Numbered from the stretch's first letter, positions 51,182-60,387 are shown. The stretch is DNA of 64,000 nucleotides from Streptomyces sp. SJL17-4 (GCF_036826855.1 NZ_CP104578.1:1488001-1552000), one strand, 5' to 3'. Notes: a model not told the origin generated them from the letters alone. Program-made: numbers and translations.

Positions 51182-52096
51182 ATGACGAACCAGACGCACG
51201 ACTCGCGGACCGAGCAGGGCACGAACGAGCAGAGCACGCACGAGCAGAGCACGCGCGGGCAGATCGCCAACGAGCGGATCGCGACTGTCCTGGTGACGAG
51301 CGCCACCGGCAAGACCGGGCGCCGCGTGGCCGAGCGGCTCACGGCGCGCGGGGCGACCGTCCGCGCCGGGTCCCGGAGCGGAGCGACCCCGTTCGACTGG
51401 GAGGCCCCGGAGACCTGGGGCCCGGCGTTGCGGGGCGCGGACGCCGCGTACGTGGCCTACTACCCGGATCTCGCCGCGCCGGGCGGGGTCGAGGCGATGG
51501 AGACCTTCGGCCGGCTCGCCGCGGAGCACGGCGTACGGCGGCTGACGGTGCTGTCGGGGCGCGGGGAGCCCGAGGCGGTCATGGCGGAGGAAGCCCTGCG
51601 CGCGGCGGCCGTCGGGGTGGAGATGACGGTCGTACGGGCCTCGTTCTTCGCGCAGAACTTCTCCGAAGGGCTGCTCGCGGAGGGGGTCGCGGAGGGCGTG
51701 GTCGTCTTTCCCGCGGGTGACACGGCGGAGCCGTTCATCGACGTGGACGACCTCGCGGACGTGGTCGTCGAGACCCTGGTGACGGACGGTCACGCGGGGC
51801 GGGTGCACGAGGTGACGGGGCCTCGTCCGATCGGCTTCGCGGAGGTGGCGGCGGAGATCTCGCGCGCCTCGGGGCGTCCGGTGGCCTACCAGCCGGTGTC
51901 CCGGGCCGACTACGCCGGGCTGCTCGCCGGGTTCGGGCTGCCGGCGCCGGAGGCCGACTGGCTCGCGGCCCTGTTCGCGACGCTCCTCGACGGCCACAAC
52001 GCCTCGGTGACGGACGGCGTGAAGCGGGTTCTGGGCCGTGACCCGCGCTCCTTCACGGCGTTCGCGGACGCGACCTGGGCCGGCGAGTCGGCCTGA
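51182..52096 (+). CDS. NmrA-like NAD(P)-binding reductase
   Basis: 304 residues. Rossmann LVTSATGKTGRRVAERL (about 37-53), ADAAYVAYYPD, LSGRGEPEAV, VVRASFFAQNF and the atypical short-chain dehydrogenase layout of NmrA-like proteins. The first about 30 residues are a repetitive EQST/EQSTR leader. Likely reduces a quinone or aldehyde under AraC control. Confidence 0.88.
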   Translation: MTNQTHDSRTEQGTNEQSTHEQSTRGQIANERIATVLVTSATGKTGRRVAERLTARGATVRAGSRSGATPFDWEAPETWGPALRGADAAYVAYYPDLAAPGGVEAMETFGRLAAEHGVRRLTVLSGRGEPEAVMAEEALRAAAVGVEMTVVRASFFAQNFSEGLLAEGVAEGVVVFPAGDTAEPFIDVDDLADVVVETLVTDGHAGRVHEVTGPRPIGFAEVAAEISRASGRPVAYQPVSRADYAGLLAGFGLPAPEADWLAALFATLLDGHNASVTDGVKRVLGRDPRSFTAFADATWAGESA

Positions 52097-52119
52097 GCCC
52101 GAGGCACACGGGTGCCGGC

Positions 52120-52866
52120 TCAGCCCTGCCGGACGAAGCAGGCGAGCCGGTACCGGGGATCGGCACGGGGACGGTCCTGGTCCGGGAGGGCGGCGAGGGC
52201 GGCGGCGAGCGTCTCCACGACCGCCGGGTCGCCGGAGAACCAGGAGGCGAAGTACCCGGCGCGCAGCTTCCGTACGGTGTCGCGCGGGGTGCCGCCCTGG
52301 CCGTGTCCCGTGAAGCGGGTGCCGGGGCGGGGTGCGAGGCCATGGGCGGCGGCGCACCCGGTGATCAGCTCGGTCCGGTCGGAGGCCGCCCCGGCCGAGC
52401 GGTACGGACGGAGGATCGCGTCGATGTCGCTGCCGACGTCGTGAGCCGCGTCCTTGTCGACGGTGGCGATCAGGACGCCGCCGGGGCGCAGGACGCGGGC
52501 GGCCTCGGCGACGATCTCCGCCGCGAAGGGAACGAGGTGGAGCAGCCAGACGGCGCTGACCGCGTCCAGGGAGGCGTCGGGCAGCGGCAGTCGCCGTGCG
52601 TCGGCGCGGACGACCCGGCCCGGTGCGCGGTCGGCGGCGACCCGCAGCATGGCGTGGGCGGCGTCGGCTCCGTAGACGCGCAGTCCCGGGCGGGTGAGCC
52701 GTTCGGTGACGAGGCCGGTGCCGCAGGCCAGGTCGAGCAGGGTCCGGCTGCCGGGCGGCACGAGCCGCAGGACGGCCTCGGCCGCGGCACCGGCCCGGGG
52801 CACCCCGCCCCGGGTCCGGTCGTAGTGCGCCGCTTCGGCCTCGTAGTCGAGCACGGTCTCCGCCAT
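52120..52866 (-). CDS. Class I SAM-dependent methyltransferase
   Basis: 248 residues. LLDLACGTGLVTERL (motif I), GADAAHAML, VVRADARRLPLPD, AVWLLHLVPF and LRPGGVLIATVDKD. UbiE-like small-molecule methyltransferase. ATG 52866. Converges with the reductase gene (23 bp apart). Substrate unknown. Confidence 0.88.
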   Translation of the reverse strand: MAETVLDYEAEAAHYDRTRGGVPRAGAAAEAVLRLVPPGSRTLLDLACGTGLVTERLTRPGLRVYGADAAHAMLRVAADRAPGRVVRADARRLPLPDASLDAVSAVWLLHLVPFAAEIVAEAARVLRPGGVLIATVDKDAAHDVGSDIDAILRPYRSAGAASDRTELITGCAAAHGLAPRPGTRFTGHGQGGTPRDTVRKLRAGYFASWFSGDPAVVETLAAALAALPDQDRPRADPRYRLACFVRQG

Positions 52867-52887
52867 GCCGACGATCGTACGAGGTGG

Positions 52888-52991
52888 GTGACCGTACGAA
52901 GGAGAGGAGGCGGGTGACCGTGCCACGGGAGGACGGCGGGTGACCGTGCCACGGGAGGACGGCGGGTGACCGTACGACGGCAGGACGGCGG
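52888..52991. repeat. Four 26-bp tandem units
   Basis: Units at 52888, 52914, 52940 and 52966 share GTGACCGT and GGACGGCGG; units 2 and 3 are identical. They fill the upstream region of the methyltransferase and reach within 12 bp of the next stop codon, so its promoter must lie within or beyond them. Confidence 0.9.
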
Positions 52992-53002
52992 GTGAACGTG
53001 CG

Positions 53003-53308
53003 TCAGGCGGCGCCGTGGCCCGGGGCGATCCCCTCCACGCGTTCGGCGAGTTCGAAGTCCTTCTCCGTGACGGCGCCACCGGCGGAGTGGGTGTTCACGG
53101 ACAGGGCGACGGTGTTGTAGCCGAGGGTCAGATCCGAGTGGTGGTCGAGCTCCTGCTGGATCCGGGCCACATGGACGACGAGCGCGGTCGCCGCGAAGTG
53201 GTCGCCGAGCCGGTACTCGCGGGTGAGCCGGTCGTCCTCGACGGACCAGCCGGGGAGCTCCCGCAGTCGGTCCTCGATCTCCTTCTGCGACAGCGGCTGT
53301 GTGGGCAC
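53003..53308 (-). CDS. 4a-hydroxytetrahydrobiopterin dehydratase
   Basis: 101 residues. PCD/DCoH family: LPGWSVEDDRLTREY, then ELDHHSDLTLGYNTVALSVNTH with the active-site HH-x-D region, and GGAVTEKDFELA. Recycles pterin cofactor. GTG 53308 has GGAGGGAG upstream. No aromatic hydroxylase adjoins. Confidence 0.93.
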   Translation of the reverse strand: MPTQPLSQKEIEDRLRELPGWSVEDDRLTREYRLGDHFAATALVVHVARIQQELDHHSDLTLGYNTVALSVNTHSAGGAVTEKDFELAERVEGIAPGHGAA

Positions 53309-53388
53309 GGCGGTGCTCCCTCCGGTCGGGTGGCGCGGGTGACGGACAGGGGTCCCCGGGGGAAACTACCCGGGGTCCCCCTCTGGGA

Positions 53389-53400
53389 TACCGTCTGGCC
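53389..53400 (+). promoter_or_regulatory. -10 hexamer, leaderless XRE transcript
   Basis: TACCGT followed by 6 nt and ATG at 53401; no ribosome site. Confidence 0.45.
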
Positions 53401-54228
53401 ATGACAACGGTGGTGAGCGACACGGGAGTGGGACCGCTGCTGCGCGGTTGGCGTGAGCAGCGGCGGCTGAGCCAGCTGGAGCTGGCGCTGCGGGCGGACT
53501 CCTCGGCGCGGCACATCTCGTTCGTGGAGACGGGTCGCTCCCGGCCGAGCGAGGAGATGCTCCTGCGGCTGGCCGAGCATCTGGAGGTGCCGGTCCGCGA
53601 GCGGAACGCGCTGCTGCTGGCCGCCGGTTACGCGCCCCGGTACGCGGAGTCGCCGCTCGACGCCCCGCGCCTGGAGACGCTGCGGGCGGGCATCGAGCAG
53701 CTGCTGCGGGGCTACGAGCCGTATCCGGCGCTCGTGGTGGACGGCTCGTACACGGTGGTGGCGGCGAACCGGGCCATCGGTCTACTGCTCGACGGGCTGC
53801 CGGAGCAGCTGCTGACGCCGCCGCTGAACGCGATGCGGATCACCCTGCACCCGGAGGGGCTCGCGGCCCGGATCCGGAACCTGCCGGAGTGGCGCGGGCA
53901 TCTGCTGCACCAGATGGAACGTCAGATCGGCCTGGCCCGTTCGGAGTCGCTGCGCGGGCTGTACGCGGAGGTGACGGCGTATCCGTCTCCGCCGGGTGCG
54001 GACGACGGAGACGGGTCCTCGGCCCCGGGGCCGGAGGAGGTGTACCCGTACTTCGCGCTGCCGCTGCGGATCGAGCACGACGGGCGGGTGCTGTCGTTCG
54101 TGTCGTCGATCTCGACGTTCAACACCCCGCTGGACGTGACGGTCGCCGAGCTGGCCATCGAGACGTTCCTCCCGGCCGACCCGGCGACGGTCGCGTACCT
54201 CCAGTCCCTGCCGCCGTTCAGCGACTAG
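53401..54228 (+). CDS. XRE/MmyB-type transcriptional regulator
   Basis: 275 residues. The helix-turn-helix (LLRGWREQRRLSQLELALRADSSARHISFVETGRSRPS, split) is followed by an MmyB-like ligand-binding domain (YPALVVDGSYTVVAANRA, FFALPLR-like PYFALPLRIEHDGR). Related proteins bind fatty acids. Usually they flank a dehydrogenase gene; here the gene runs into the next minus-strand gene by 11 bp. Confidence 0.88.
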   Translation: MTTVVSDTGVGPLLRGWREQRRLSQLELALRADSSARHISFVETGRSRPSEEMLLRLAEHLEVPVRERNALLLAAGYAPRYAESPLDAPRLETLRAGIEQLLRGYEPYPALVVDGSYTVVAANRAIGLLLDGLPEQLLTPPLNAMRITLHPEGLAARIRNLPEWRGHLLHQMERQIGLARSESLRGLYAEVTAYPSPPGADDGDGSSAPGPEEVYPYFALPLRIEHDGRVLSFVSSISTFNTPLDVTVAELAIETFLPADPATVAYLQSLPPFSD

Positions 54229-54640
54229 CGGCGACGGCCCTCAGGGACGCCCACTGTGCGAGGGCGAAGCCGCCGACGGTGGCCGCCTGCAGGGGCGTCC
54301 ACACCAGGCCTGCGGTGGTCGGCTCCAGCCAGGCGGCGAGGGCGACGATACTGAGGACCGCCCACAGCGCGTTGATGTCGACGACGAGCTTCACGCCGAG
54401 CGCCGGGGGCTGCGGGCGGCTCGCGAGCCAGGCGACCCCGGCGGCGTACAGGGTGAGCAGGACGCCCAGTTCGAGCAGGAGGCCCGCGTCGACCCCGAGG
54501 AACTCCCCGAGCGGGCCTGAGGCGACGGCGTAGGCGATCCCGTTCGCCCCGGTGACGACGGCGTCGAGGGCGAGGAACCGGCGCACCGCGGACTGCGGAC
54601 GGGTGGTGCGGGCGAGACCGGCGAGCAGGGCCTGGGACAT
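54218..54640 (-). CDS. Small four-helix membrane protein
   Basis: 140 residues with four hydrophobic segments (about 23-42, 50-72, 82-104, 113-136). No family recognised beyond a DoxX-like or SPW-like appearance. ATG 54640 has GGAGGG upstream. Its 3' end overlaps the XRE gene by 11 bp. Confidence 0.75.
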   Translation of the reverse strand: MSQALLAGLARTTRPQSAVRRFLALDAVVTGANGIAYAVASGPLGEFLGVDAGLLLELGVLLTLYAAGVAWLASRPQPPALGVKLVVDINALWAVLSIVALAAWLEPTTAGLVWTPLQAATVGGFALAQWASLRAVAASR

Positions 54641-54901
54641 GGCGGATCACCCTCCATGGGGGACGTTCGTGCTGGTGACGGGCCCGGAGCCCGAGCGGAG
54701 TGCGCCGCCCGGGTTCCGGTGCTCCCGAGCATGCCGGGCGGGCCGGCGGGGGTCGATTACATGTGAGGTAATGCGCGCGGGCGGGGGTGGGTGCGGGGAC
54801 GGTTCGGCCGGTGGTGGAAGCGTCTGTCAGCGGGCTCCGGGCGTGAGTATTGTTCGCGCCGGGGTGGCCGGGAGTGGTCTCCCCAGGAGGGGGAGAGACA
54901 G

Positions 54902-56113
54902 ATGGCGTGGGACAGGGAACGGGCCCGCATGGTGGCCACCGGGGACGATCACGCGGTGACGCCCGCGGAGCTCTTCTTCGATCTGGTGTTCGTGTACGCG
55001 ATCACGCAGGTCACCGCTCTGATGGCGGCGGCGCCCTCGCCGGTGCGGGTGGTCGGCGGGATGGTCGTGCTCGCGCTGCTGTGGTGGTGCTGGTGCTGCT
55101 TCGCCTGGCTGGGGAATGTCGTACGGGCCGACTCCGGCGCCTTGTTCGGGGTCCTCGTCACGGTCATGGCCGTCGTCCTGATCGTGTCGCTCGCGGTCCC
55201 GGACGTGTTCGGCGACGCGTCCGGCGGGCTGTCGGAGCCGCTGCTGTTCGTGCTCTGTTACGGGGCGGTGCGCGTCCTGCACCTGGTCTCGTACTGGATC
55301 GCCAGCCCCGACGACCCCGTCCTGCGTGCCACCCTGCGCCGTACGGCCCTGACGTCCGTCGTCCCGCCGCTGGTGCTGCTGCTGATCGGCAGCTCGTCCA
55401 GCGGCCGGGTCCAACTCCTGCTGTGGCTGGGGGCGGTGGCCGTCGACTACCTCGGCATCTTCGTCACCGGCGCCACCGGCTGGCGGGTCAACTCCCCCGG
55501 GCACTTCTCCGAGCGGCACGGCCTGATCGTGATCATCGCGCTCGGCGAGTCCATCGTCGCGATGGGCGTCGGCGTCTCCGGTTTCCCGCTCACCTTCGCC
55601 GTGCTCGGTGCCTCGGCCGCCGGGCTGTTGCTCTCGGCAGGGTTGTGGCGGCTGTACTTCCGGCAGCTCGGCGAGGCGGCCGAGCACCGGCTCGCCGGTC
55701 TCGAAGGCGACGACCGCACCCGGTTCGCGCGGGACGTGTACACCTTCCTGCACCTGCCGCTGGTCGCCGGTGTCGTGCTCTGCGCGCTCGGTATGAAGAA
55801 GGTCCTCCAACAGGTCGCCGACACCGGTCACTACGGCCTCGCCGAGCCCCTCCACGGGGTCGTCGCCTGGTCGTTGACCGGGGGCGTCGGCGTGTATCTG
55901 CTGGGCGCCGCCGCGATCGTGCTGCGCACCACCGGCCGGCGGCCGACCGCCCTCGCCCTGGGCGGCGTGGGCTGCCTGGCGGCGGGCCCGCTCGTCGGTC
56001 TCGTCCCGGCCCTGGTGGCACTCGTGTCCCTCGCCACGGTCGCGACGGCCCTGGTGTGGCTGCACGGGCGGCGCCAGGCGGCGCGGACGTTCGAGGCCGT
56101 GGAGGCGGCCTGA
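54902..56113 (+). CDS. LtrA-family membrane protein
   Basis: 403 residues, about ten to eleven membrane segments. The low-temperature-requirement-A signature is clear: TPAELFFDLVFVYAITQVTALM (start), then FSERHGLIVIIALGESIVAMG and DVYTFLHLPLVAGVV. Biochemical role unknown. ATG 54902 has GGAGGGGGAGA upstream; the larger upstream frames are chance. Confidence 0.9.
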   Translation: MAWDRERARMVATGDDHAVTPAELFFDLVFVYAITQVTALMAAAPSPVRVVGGMVVLALLWWCWCCFAWLGNVVRADSGALFGVLVTVMAVVLIVSLAVPDVFGDASGGLSEPLLFVLCYGAVRVLHLVSYWIASPDDPVLRATLRRTALTSVVPPLVLLLIGSSSSGRVQLLLWLGAVAVDYLGIFVTGATGWRVNSPGHFSERHGLIVIIALGESIVAMGVGVSGFPLTFAVLGASAAGLLLSAGLWRLYFRQLGEAAEHRLAGLEGDDRTRFARDVYTFLHLPLVAGVVLCALGMKKVLQQVADTGHYGLAEPLHGVVAWSLTGGVGVYLLGAAAIVLRTTGRRPTALALGGVGCLAAGPLVGLVPALVALVSLATVATALVWLHGRRQAARTFEAVEAA

Positions 56114-56136
56114 GGGCGTGTTCACGGTAGTGCCGT

Positions 56137-56159
56137 GAGGGCGCGGGGCGAGCGCCCTC
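56137..56159. terminator. Terminator between convergent genes
   Basis: GAGGGCGC (56137-56144) and GCGCCCTC (56152-56159) pair perfectly between the LtrA and Abhydrolase_9 stops; a smaller TCACGG/CCGTGA hairpin precedes it. Confidence 0.7.
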
Positions 56160-56166
56160 GCCGTCC

Positions 56167-58029
56167 TCAGTACGCCGCCGCCCGGTGCCCGATGAAGGCG
56201 CGCAGCCGGGTGGTGTCGGCGGCCGTCCAGCCGGGCGGTGGGAGGACGGCCGCCCAGCCGTCGACGGCTCCGGCCCCGTAGCGGTGGCCGTGCGGGGCGT
56301 CGACCCCGTACGAGACGGCCATGTCGACGGAGGTCTGCCAGAAGGCGACGAAGGGGAACCAGGTGATCTCGGGGGTGATGTCGGGGCCGAGGGGTTCGTC
56401 CAGCCAGTCGGGCTTGTCGAGGAGGAGGTCGGGCGACCACCAGACGACGGGGTCAGAGGCGTTCTGCAGGTAGACCGCGCGCGGGTGTTCCCAGTCGGCG
56501 GGCGGGCGGGCGAGGTCGGTCTCGGGGAACTGGGCGAAGCGGATGTGGGCGCCGTCCCGGTACTGGGGGCGCCAGACGGGGCTGCCCGGGTCGCGGTCGC
56601 GGCGGATCTCCCGGGAGATCGGGGAGAAGTCGGGGGCGCCCATCAGAAGGGCTCCGTCGGTGGAGGCGAGGAGGTCGTCGGCGCTGTCGAAGGAGGCTTC
56701 GACGGCGTAGGCGCCGAGGCTCTCGCCGGTGACGACGAGGCGGGGCCGGTGGCCGGCGGGGAGGGTGTCGAGCCGGGCGCGTACGGCGTCGAGGAGGGCC
56801 CGGGTGGCCTGGCCCGCCTTCTCCTTGTCGACGAGGAAGGAGACCCAGCTGGGGAGGTACGAGTACTGGACGGCGACGATCGCGGTGTCGCCCTCGTACA
56901 TGTACTCGAGGGCCTCGGCGACGTTCGGGTCGACCCAGCCGGTGCCGGTGGTGCCGGCGACGGCGAGGACGGCGCGGTCGAAGGCGCCGGTGCGTTCGAG
57001 TTCACGGACGGCGAGCCGGGCCTGGGCGGCGAAGGGGCGGTCGTCCTGGAAGGCGGCGGGCAGCGCGGAGGGTATGTAGACGCGGACGGGGTCGAGGGCG
57101 GGCCGGCCGGTCCATGCGGTGAGGGTGTCGCGGCCGGGTGTGGAGCCGGCGAAGTTGCGGCCCTGGTAGCCGAGGTCCTCCCAGGGGATGAGGGAGCCGG
57201 GGCCGCCGGAGACGAGCCGTGAGGCGGGGCGCCGGATGCCGTCCTTGGTCCCGCCGTTGGTGGCTTCGGCGATGCGGTCGGCGATGTCGACGACCCCTCG
57301 GTCGAAGACGATGTCGCGGACGCCGACGAGGACGAGGAGGGCGGAGACGGCCGCGCCGACGGCGAAGGCGACGGGCCGGGGCAGGAGCCGGCCGAGCTGT
57401 CGTATCAGGGTGACGGCGCCGAGGCGTACGGCGCGGGCCACGAGGAGCGCGGCGAGCAGCAGGCCGAGGGCGATGAGGGCGATCATCGGCGTGTGCCAGG
57501 TGAGGGCGGGCGGAAGGCCCTGGAGGACCCGGAGCTGACGCTGCATCCGGGCGCTCCTGGAGATGAGCCAGACGGCGAGGACCGGGCTGAGCAGCCAGTA
57601 CGCCTGCCAGCAGCGGGTACGGAACCGGGTGGGCGGCCGCCACGGCGCGAGGACGCGGTAGAGCCAGGCGAGGCCGGAGCCGAGGGCGTAGCCGATGACG
57701 GCGGTGATCCCGCCGACGAGCCCCTGGAGGTACCAGGGGCGGGGCACCAGGGACGGGGTCAGGCTCGACCAGAAGAAGACCGTGGCGAAGCAGAGCGCGG
57801 TGAGGTCGGGCCAGCGGCGGATGCGGTACGAGGGGTCCGGGCGGTCCCAGTAGGGGCGCCGCGCGAAGGCGAGGAGCCGGTCGGCGGCGCGGCGCGGGAG
57901 GGGCGGACGAGGAGGAGCGCCGGCGGTGGCCGCGGGCCCCCGTACCGCGCCCCGCGCCGTCCTCCGCTCCTCGCCGGACGCGGGTCCGGCGGACCGATCG
58001 GGGCTGGTGTTCCGGTCGGTCGAGGTCAT
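56167..58029 (-). CDS. Abhydrolase_9 membrane hydrolase
   Basis: 620 residues. Residues about 75-245 hold five to six membrane segments (Abhydrolase_9_N), and about 260-620 form the alpha/beta-hydrolase domain with nucleophile elbow VVTGESLGAYAVE, GRNFAGSTP and a histidine in GHRYG. PF10081-type; substrate unknown. ATG 58029 has GAGGG upstream. Confidence 0.87.
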   Translation of the reverse strand: MTSTDRNTSPDRSAGPASGEERRTARGAVRGPAATAGAPPRPPLPRRAADRLLAFARRPYWDRPDPSYRIRRWPDLTALCFATVFFWSSLTPSLVPRPWYLQGLVGGITAVIGYALGSGLAWLYRVLAPWRPPTRFRTRCWQAYWLLSPVLAVWLISRSARMQRQLRVLQGLPPALTWHTPMIALIALGLLLAALLVARAVRLGAVTLIRQLGRLLPRPVAFAVGAAVSALLVLVGVRDIVFDRGVVDIADRIAEATNGGTKDGIRRPASRLVSGGPGSLIPWEDLGYQGRNFAGSTPGRDTLTAWTGRPALDPVRVYIPSALPAAFQDDRPFAAQARLAVRELERTGAFDRAVLAVAGTTGTGWVDPNVAEALEYMYEGDTAIVAVQYSYLPSWVSFLVDKEKAGQATRALLDAVRARLDTLPAGHRPRLVVTGESLGAYAVEASFDSADDLLASTDGALLMGAPDFSPISREIRRDRDPGSPVWRPQYRDGAHIRFAQFPETDLARPPADWEHPRAVYLQNASDPVVWWSPDLLLDKPDWLDEPLGPDITPEITWFPFVAFWQTSVDMAVSYGVDAPHGHRYGAGAVDGWAAVLPPPGWTAADTTRLRAFIGHRAAAY

Positions 58030-58105
58030 CGGAACACCCTCGTACGTCCGGACGCCGGGCCGCAATCAGATTTCGCCGTGGCCCGCGTCGGGGCGTGACG
58101 GAGGG

Positions 58106-58270
58106 TCAGCGGAGGCGTTCGTCCCGGTACGTGGGCGGCTCGGGTGCCGGGGCCGGGGCGGGCTCGGCCGCCGGGGCGGCGGGCTCGGGCGCCCGGCGTT
58201 CGGAGCGCTGGGCCCGGGAGGCCTCGGCGCGCAGCAGGGCCTGGAGAACGGCGAACGGGTCTACGGGCAT
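58106..58270 (-). CDS. 54-residue small protein
   Basis: Reads MPVDPFAVLQALLRAEASRA followed by an Arg/Glu and Pro/Ala-rich tail ending YRDERLR. It is supported by GAGGAG 6 nt before the ATG and G/C-rich third positions. No family recognised. It is encoded between the Cys-rich protein gene and the Abhydrolase_9 gene, on the same strand. Confidence 0.6.
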   Translation of the reverse strand: MPVDPFAVLQALLRAEASRAQRSERRAPEPAAPAAEPAPAPAPEPPTYRDERLR

Positions 58271-58328
58271 GGCGGAACTCCTCGTGGTGCGGGGGTGATG
58301 TCGGGGGCTGCGGGGAGGCGTGAGCCTC

Positions 58329-58841
58329 TCAGCAGCGCATCACCACGCACCGGAGCGCGTCGCCGCGCGGGGCGGGGAAGGGGGTGGGGGCCGGGGTGCG
58401 GCGCCGGTTCCGGGCGGCGTACGGGAGGCGGCGCGGGCGCCGGACCGGGCGGATGCCCGTCCGGTGCCGGCGGGAGCGGCCGGGGAGTCCGGCCTCGGTG
58501 GCGGCCGGGTCGTGGGTCTCGCCGCTCGAATCGGACGCCGGGGAGGCGGCGGGCCGGAGTTCGGCCCCGCCGGTGAGCGCGCCGGCGGCCCCGGTGCCGA
58601 GCAGCGCGGCAAGGACGAGGAGCACCACGACGCAGAGGCGCCGGCCCGGTGCCGGGCAGCAACGGCCTCGCCGCCCCGGCCTCGCGCAACCCGGCCGCGC
58701 GCAACCCAGCGCGCATCCCCGCCTCGCGCAACCCTGCCTCGCGCGCGCCGGGCGGCCCGCCGGGGTGACGGGCGGTCCGGCGGTCGGCCCGGAGGGCGGT
58801 CCGGAGGGCGGCTCGGCGGGCGGTTCGGACGCGGGGCTCAC
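58329..58841 (-). CDS. Cys-rich single-pass membrane protein, hypothetical
   Basis: 170 residues. A Pro-rich start, then four RGC/PGC-type units (GCARRGCALGCARPGCARP), one membrane segment (CVVVLLVLAALLGTGAAGAL, about 70-90) and a basic external tail. Strong G/C third positions support coding; the GTG start lacks a good ribosome site. No family recognised. The repeats come from GGGTTGCGCG-type DNA units (about 58675-58745). Confidence 0.5.
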   Translation of the reverse strand: MSPASEPPAEPPSGPPSGPTAGPPVTPAGRPARARQGCARRGCALGCARPGCARPGRRGRCCPAPGRRLCVVVLLVLAALLGTGAAGALTGGAELRPAASPASDSSGETHDPAATEAGLPGRSRRHRTGIRPVRRPRRLPYAARNRRRTPAPTPFPAPRGDALRCVVMRC

Positions 58842-58962
58842 GGAGATCCGTACTGCCCCGCGGGGGTCCCGGCGCGGCGTGCCCGGTCATTGATCCGCCC
58901 GAGCGGCCTACGGGTGGGGCCCCTGATTCACCGGTTCACCGCACACGCGGCGGCCGGGCCGG

Positions 58963-60387
58963 TCACGCCCGGGGCGTCCCCTCCCCCGCGGCCGCGCGCT
59001 GCCTGCGGGCCGCCATCCCCGCGTACACCAGCACGCCCGCGAAGAGGAACAGCACGCCCTGGTAGACGGCCGCGTAGCCGGAGCCCGCGACCAGCCAGAG
59101 GGAGAAACCGAACGCGGCGAGGGTGAGGACGGTGTCGCGGACCAGTCGGGGGCGGTGGACGCGGTCGGACTGTCCGGACAGGAGGAAGTAGAACTGCGCG
59201 GCGGAGGAGAGCAGATAGGGCACGGTGGCGGTGAAGGTGGTGACGAGGACGAGGGTCTCGAAGACGCCCGCGGTGCCGGCCGTGTAGTTGTAGACGGTGA
59301 GGAGCGAGGCGAGGACGACAGTCACGAGGACGCCGACCGTGGGGACCCCGCGCCGCTTCCGGGCGAAGACCTTCGGGAAGAGGCCGTCGCGCGCCGCCGC
59401 GTAGGGCGTCTGGGCGCTCAGCAGGGTCCAGCCGTTGAGGGCGCCGAGCATGGAGACGAGGGCCATGCAGGCGACCGCCGTGCCGCCCCAGGAGCCGCCG
59501 AACATGAGGTTGACGGCGTCCGTGAAGGGGGCGCTGGACGCGACGAGCCGCTCGTGCGGGACGGTGCCGAAGACCGACAGGGTGGTCAGGAGGTAGAGGA
59601 AGGCGGCGGCGAGGGTGCCGAGGACGGTGGCGCGGCCGACATTGCGGCGCGGGTCACGGACCTCGCCGGCGCTGACGGCGGCCGACTCGACGCCGAGGTA
59701 GCTGAAGAGCAGGATCGCGGCGGAGGCGGAGACGGCGCCGAGGGCGCTCTCGTCACCGGCCCGGAAGGGCCCGAGGTTGGCGCTGTCGAAGAAGAGGAAT
59801 CCGCCGACGGCGACGAGCAGCAGCGGGACGAACTTGAGCACGGTCGCGACGATCTGCACGGCGCCGACGTAGCGGGTGCCGGCGAGGTTCGCGAGGGCCG
59901 GGAGCCACTGGATGAGGAGCGCGGCGGCGATGGTCGCGGGCTTCGATCCGTGGAGCGGGACCAGCACGTCGAGGTAGCCGACGGCGGCGACGGCCAGGGC
60001 GGCGTTGGAGACCCAGGCCGTGATCCAGTACGACCAGGCCGTCAGGAATCCGGCGAAGTCGCCGAAGGCCTCGCGGGCGTAGACGTACGGTCCGCCGGTC
60101 CTGGGATGGCGGTGGGCGAGGCGGCCGAAGACGAGGGCGAGGGCGATCGCGCCGAGGGTGAGGACGCCGAAGGCGACGAGGCTGATGGTGCCGTAGGGGG
60201 CGACGGAGGCCGGCAGCAGGAAGATTCCGCCGCCGATGATGTTGCCCATGACCAGGGCGGTCGCGACGGGGAGCCCGAAGCGGCGGGTGTGCTTGCCGTC
60301 GCCCTCGGTGGCTCCGGGGGTTCCGGAGGCTTCGGTGGTCCCTGGGGCTCCGGTGTCGCGCTGTGGAGTTGTCGTGGCCGTGCTCAT
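58963..60387 (-). CDS. APC-superfamily amino acid permease
   Basis: 474 residues, about twelve membrane segments. GNIIGGGIFLLPAS (helix 1, substrate-binding loop), TGGPYVYAREAFGDFAGF, SYLGVESAAVSAGEVRDPRRNV (helix 6 region and loop). Transports amino acids or amines. ATG 60387. No metabolic partner adjoins. Confidence 0.9.
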   Translation of the reverse strand: MSTATTTPQRDTGAPGTTEASGTPGATEGDGKHTRRFGLPVATALVMGNIIGGGIFLLPASVAPYGTISLVAFGVLTLGAIALALVFGRLAHRHPRTGGPYVYAREAFGDFAGFLTAWSYWITAWVSNAALAVAAVGYLDVLVPLHGSKPATIAAALLIQWLPALANLAGTRYVGAVQIVATVLKFVPLLLVAVGGFLFFDSANLGPFRAGDESALGAVSASAAILLFSYLGVESAAVSAGEVRDPRRNVGRATVLGTLAAAFLYLLTTLSVFGTVPHERLVASSAPFTDAVNLMFGGSWGGTAVACMALVSMLGALNGWTLLSAQTPYAAARDGLFPKVFARKRRGVPTVGVLVTVVLASLLTVYNYTAGTAGVFETLVLVTTFTATVPYLLSSAAQFYFLLSGQSDRVHRPRLVRDTVLTLAAFGFSLWLVAGSGYAAVYQGVLFLFAGVLVYAGMAARRQRAAAGEGTPRA

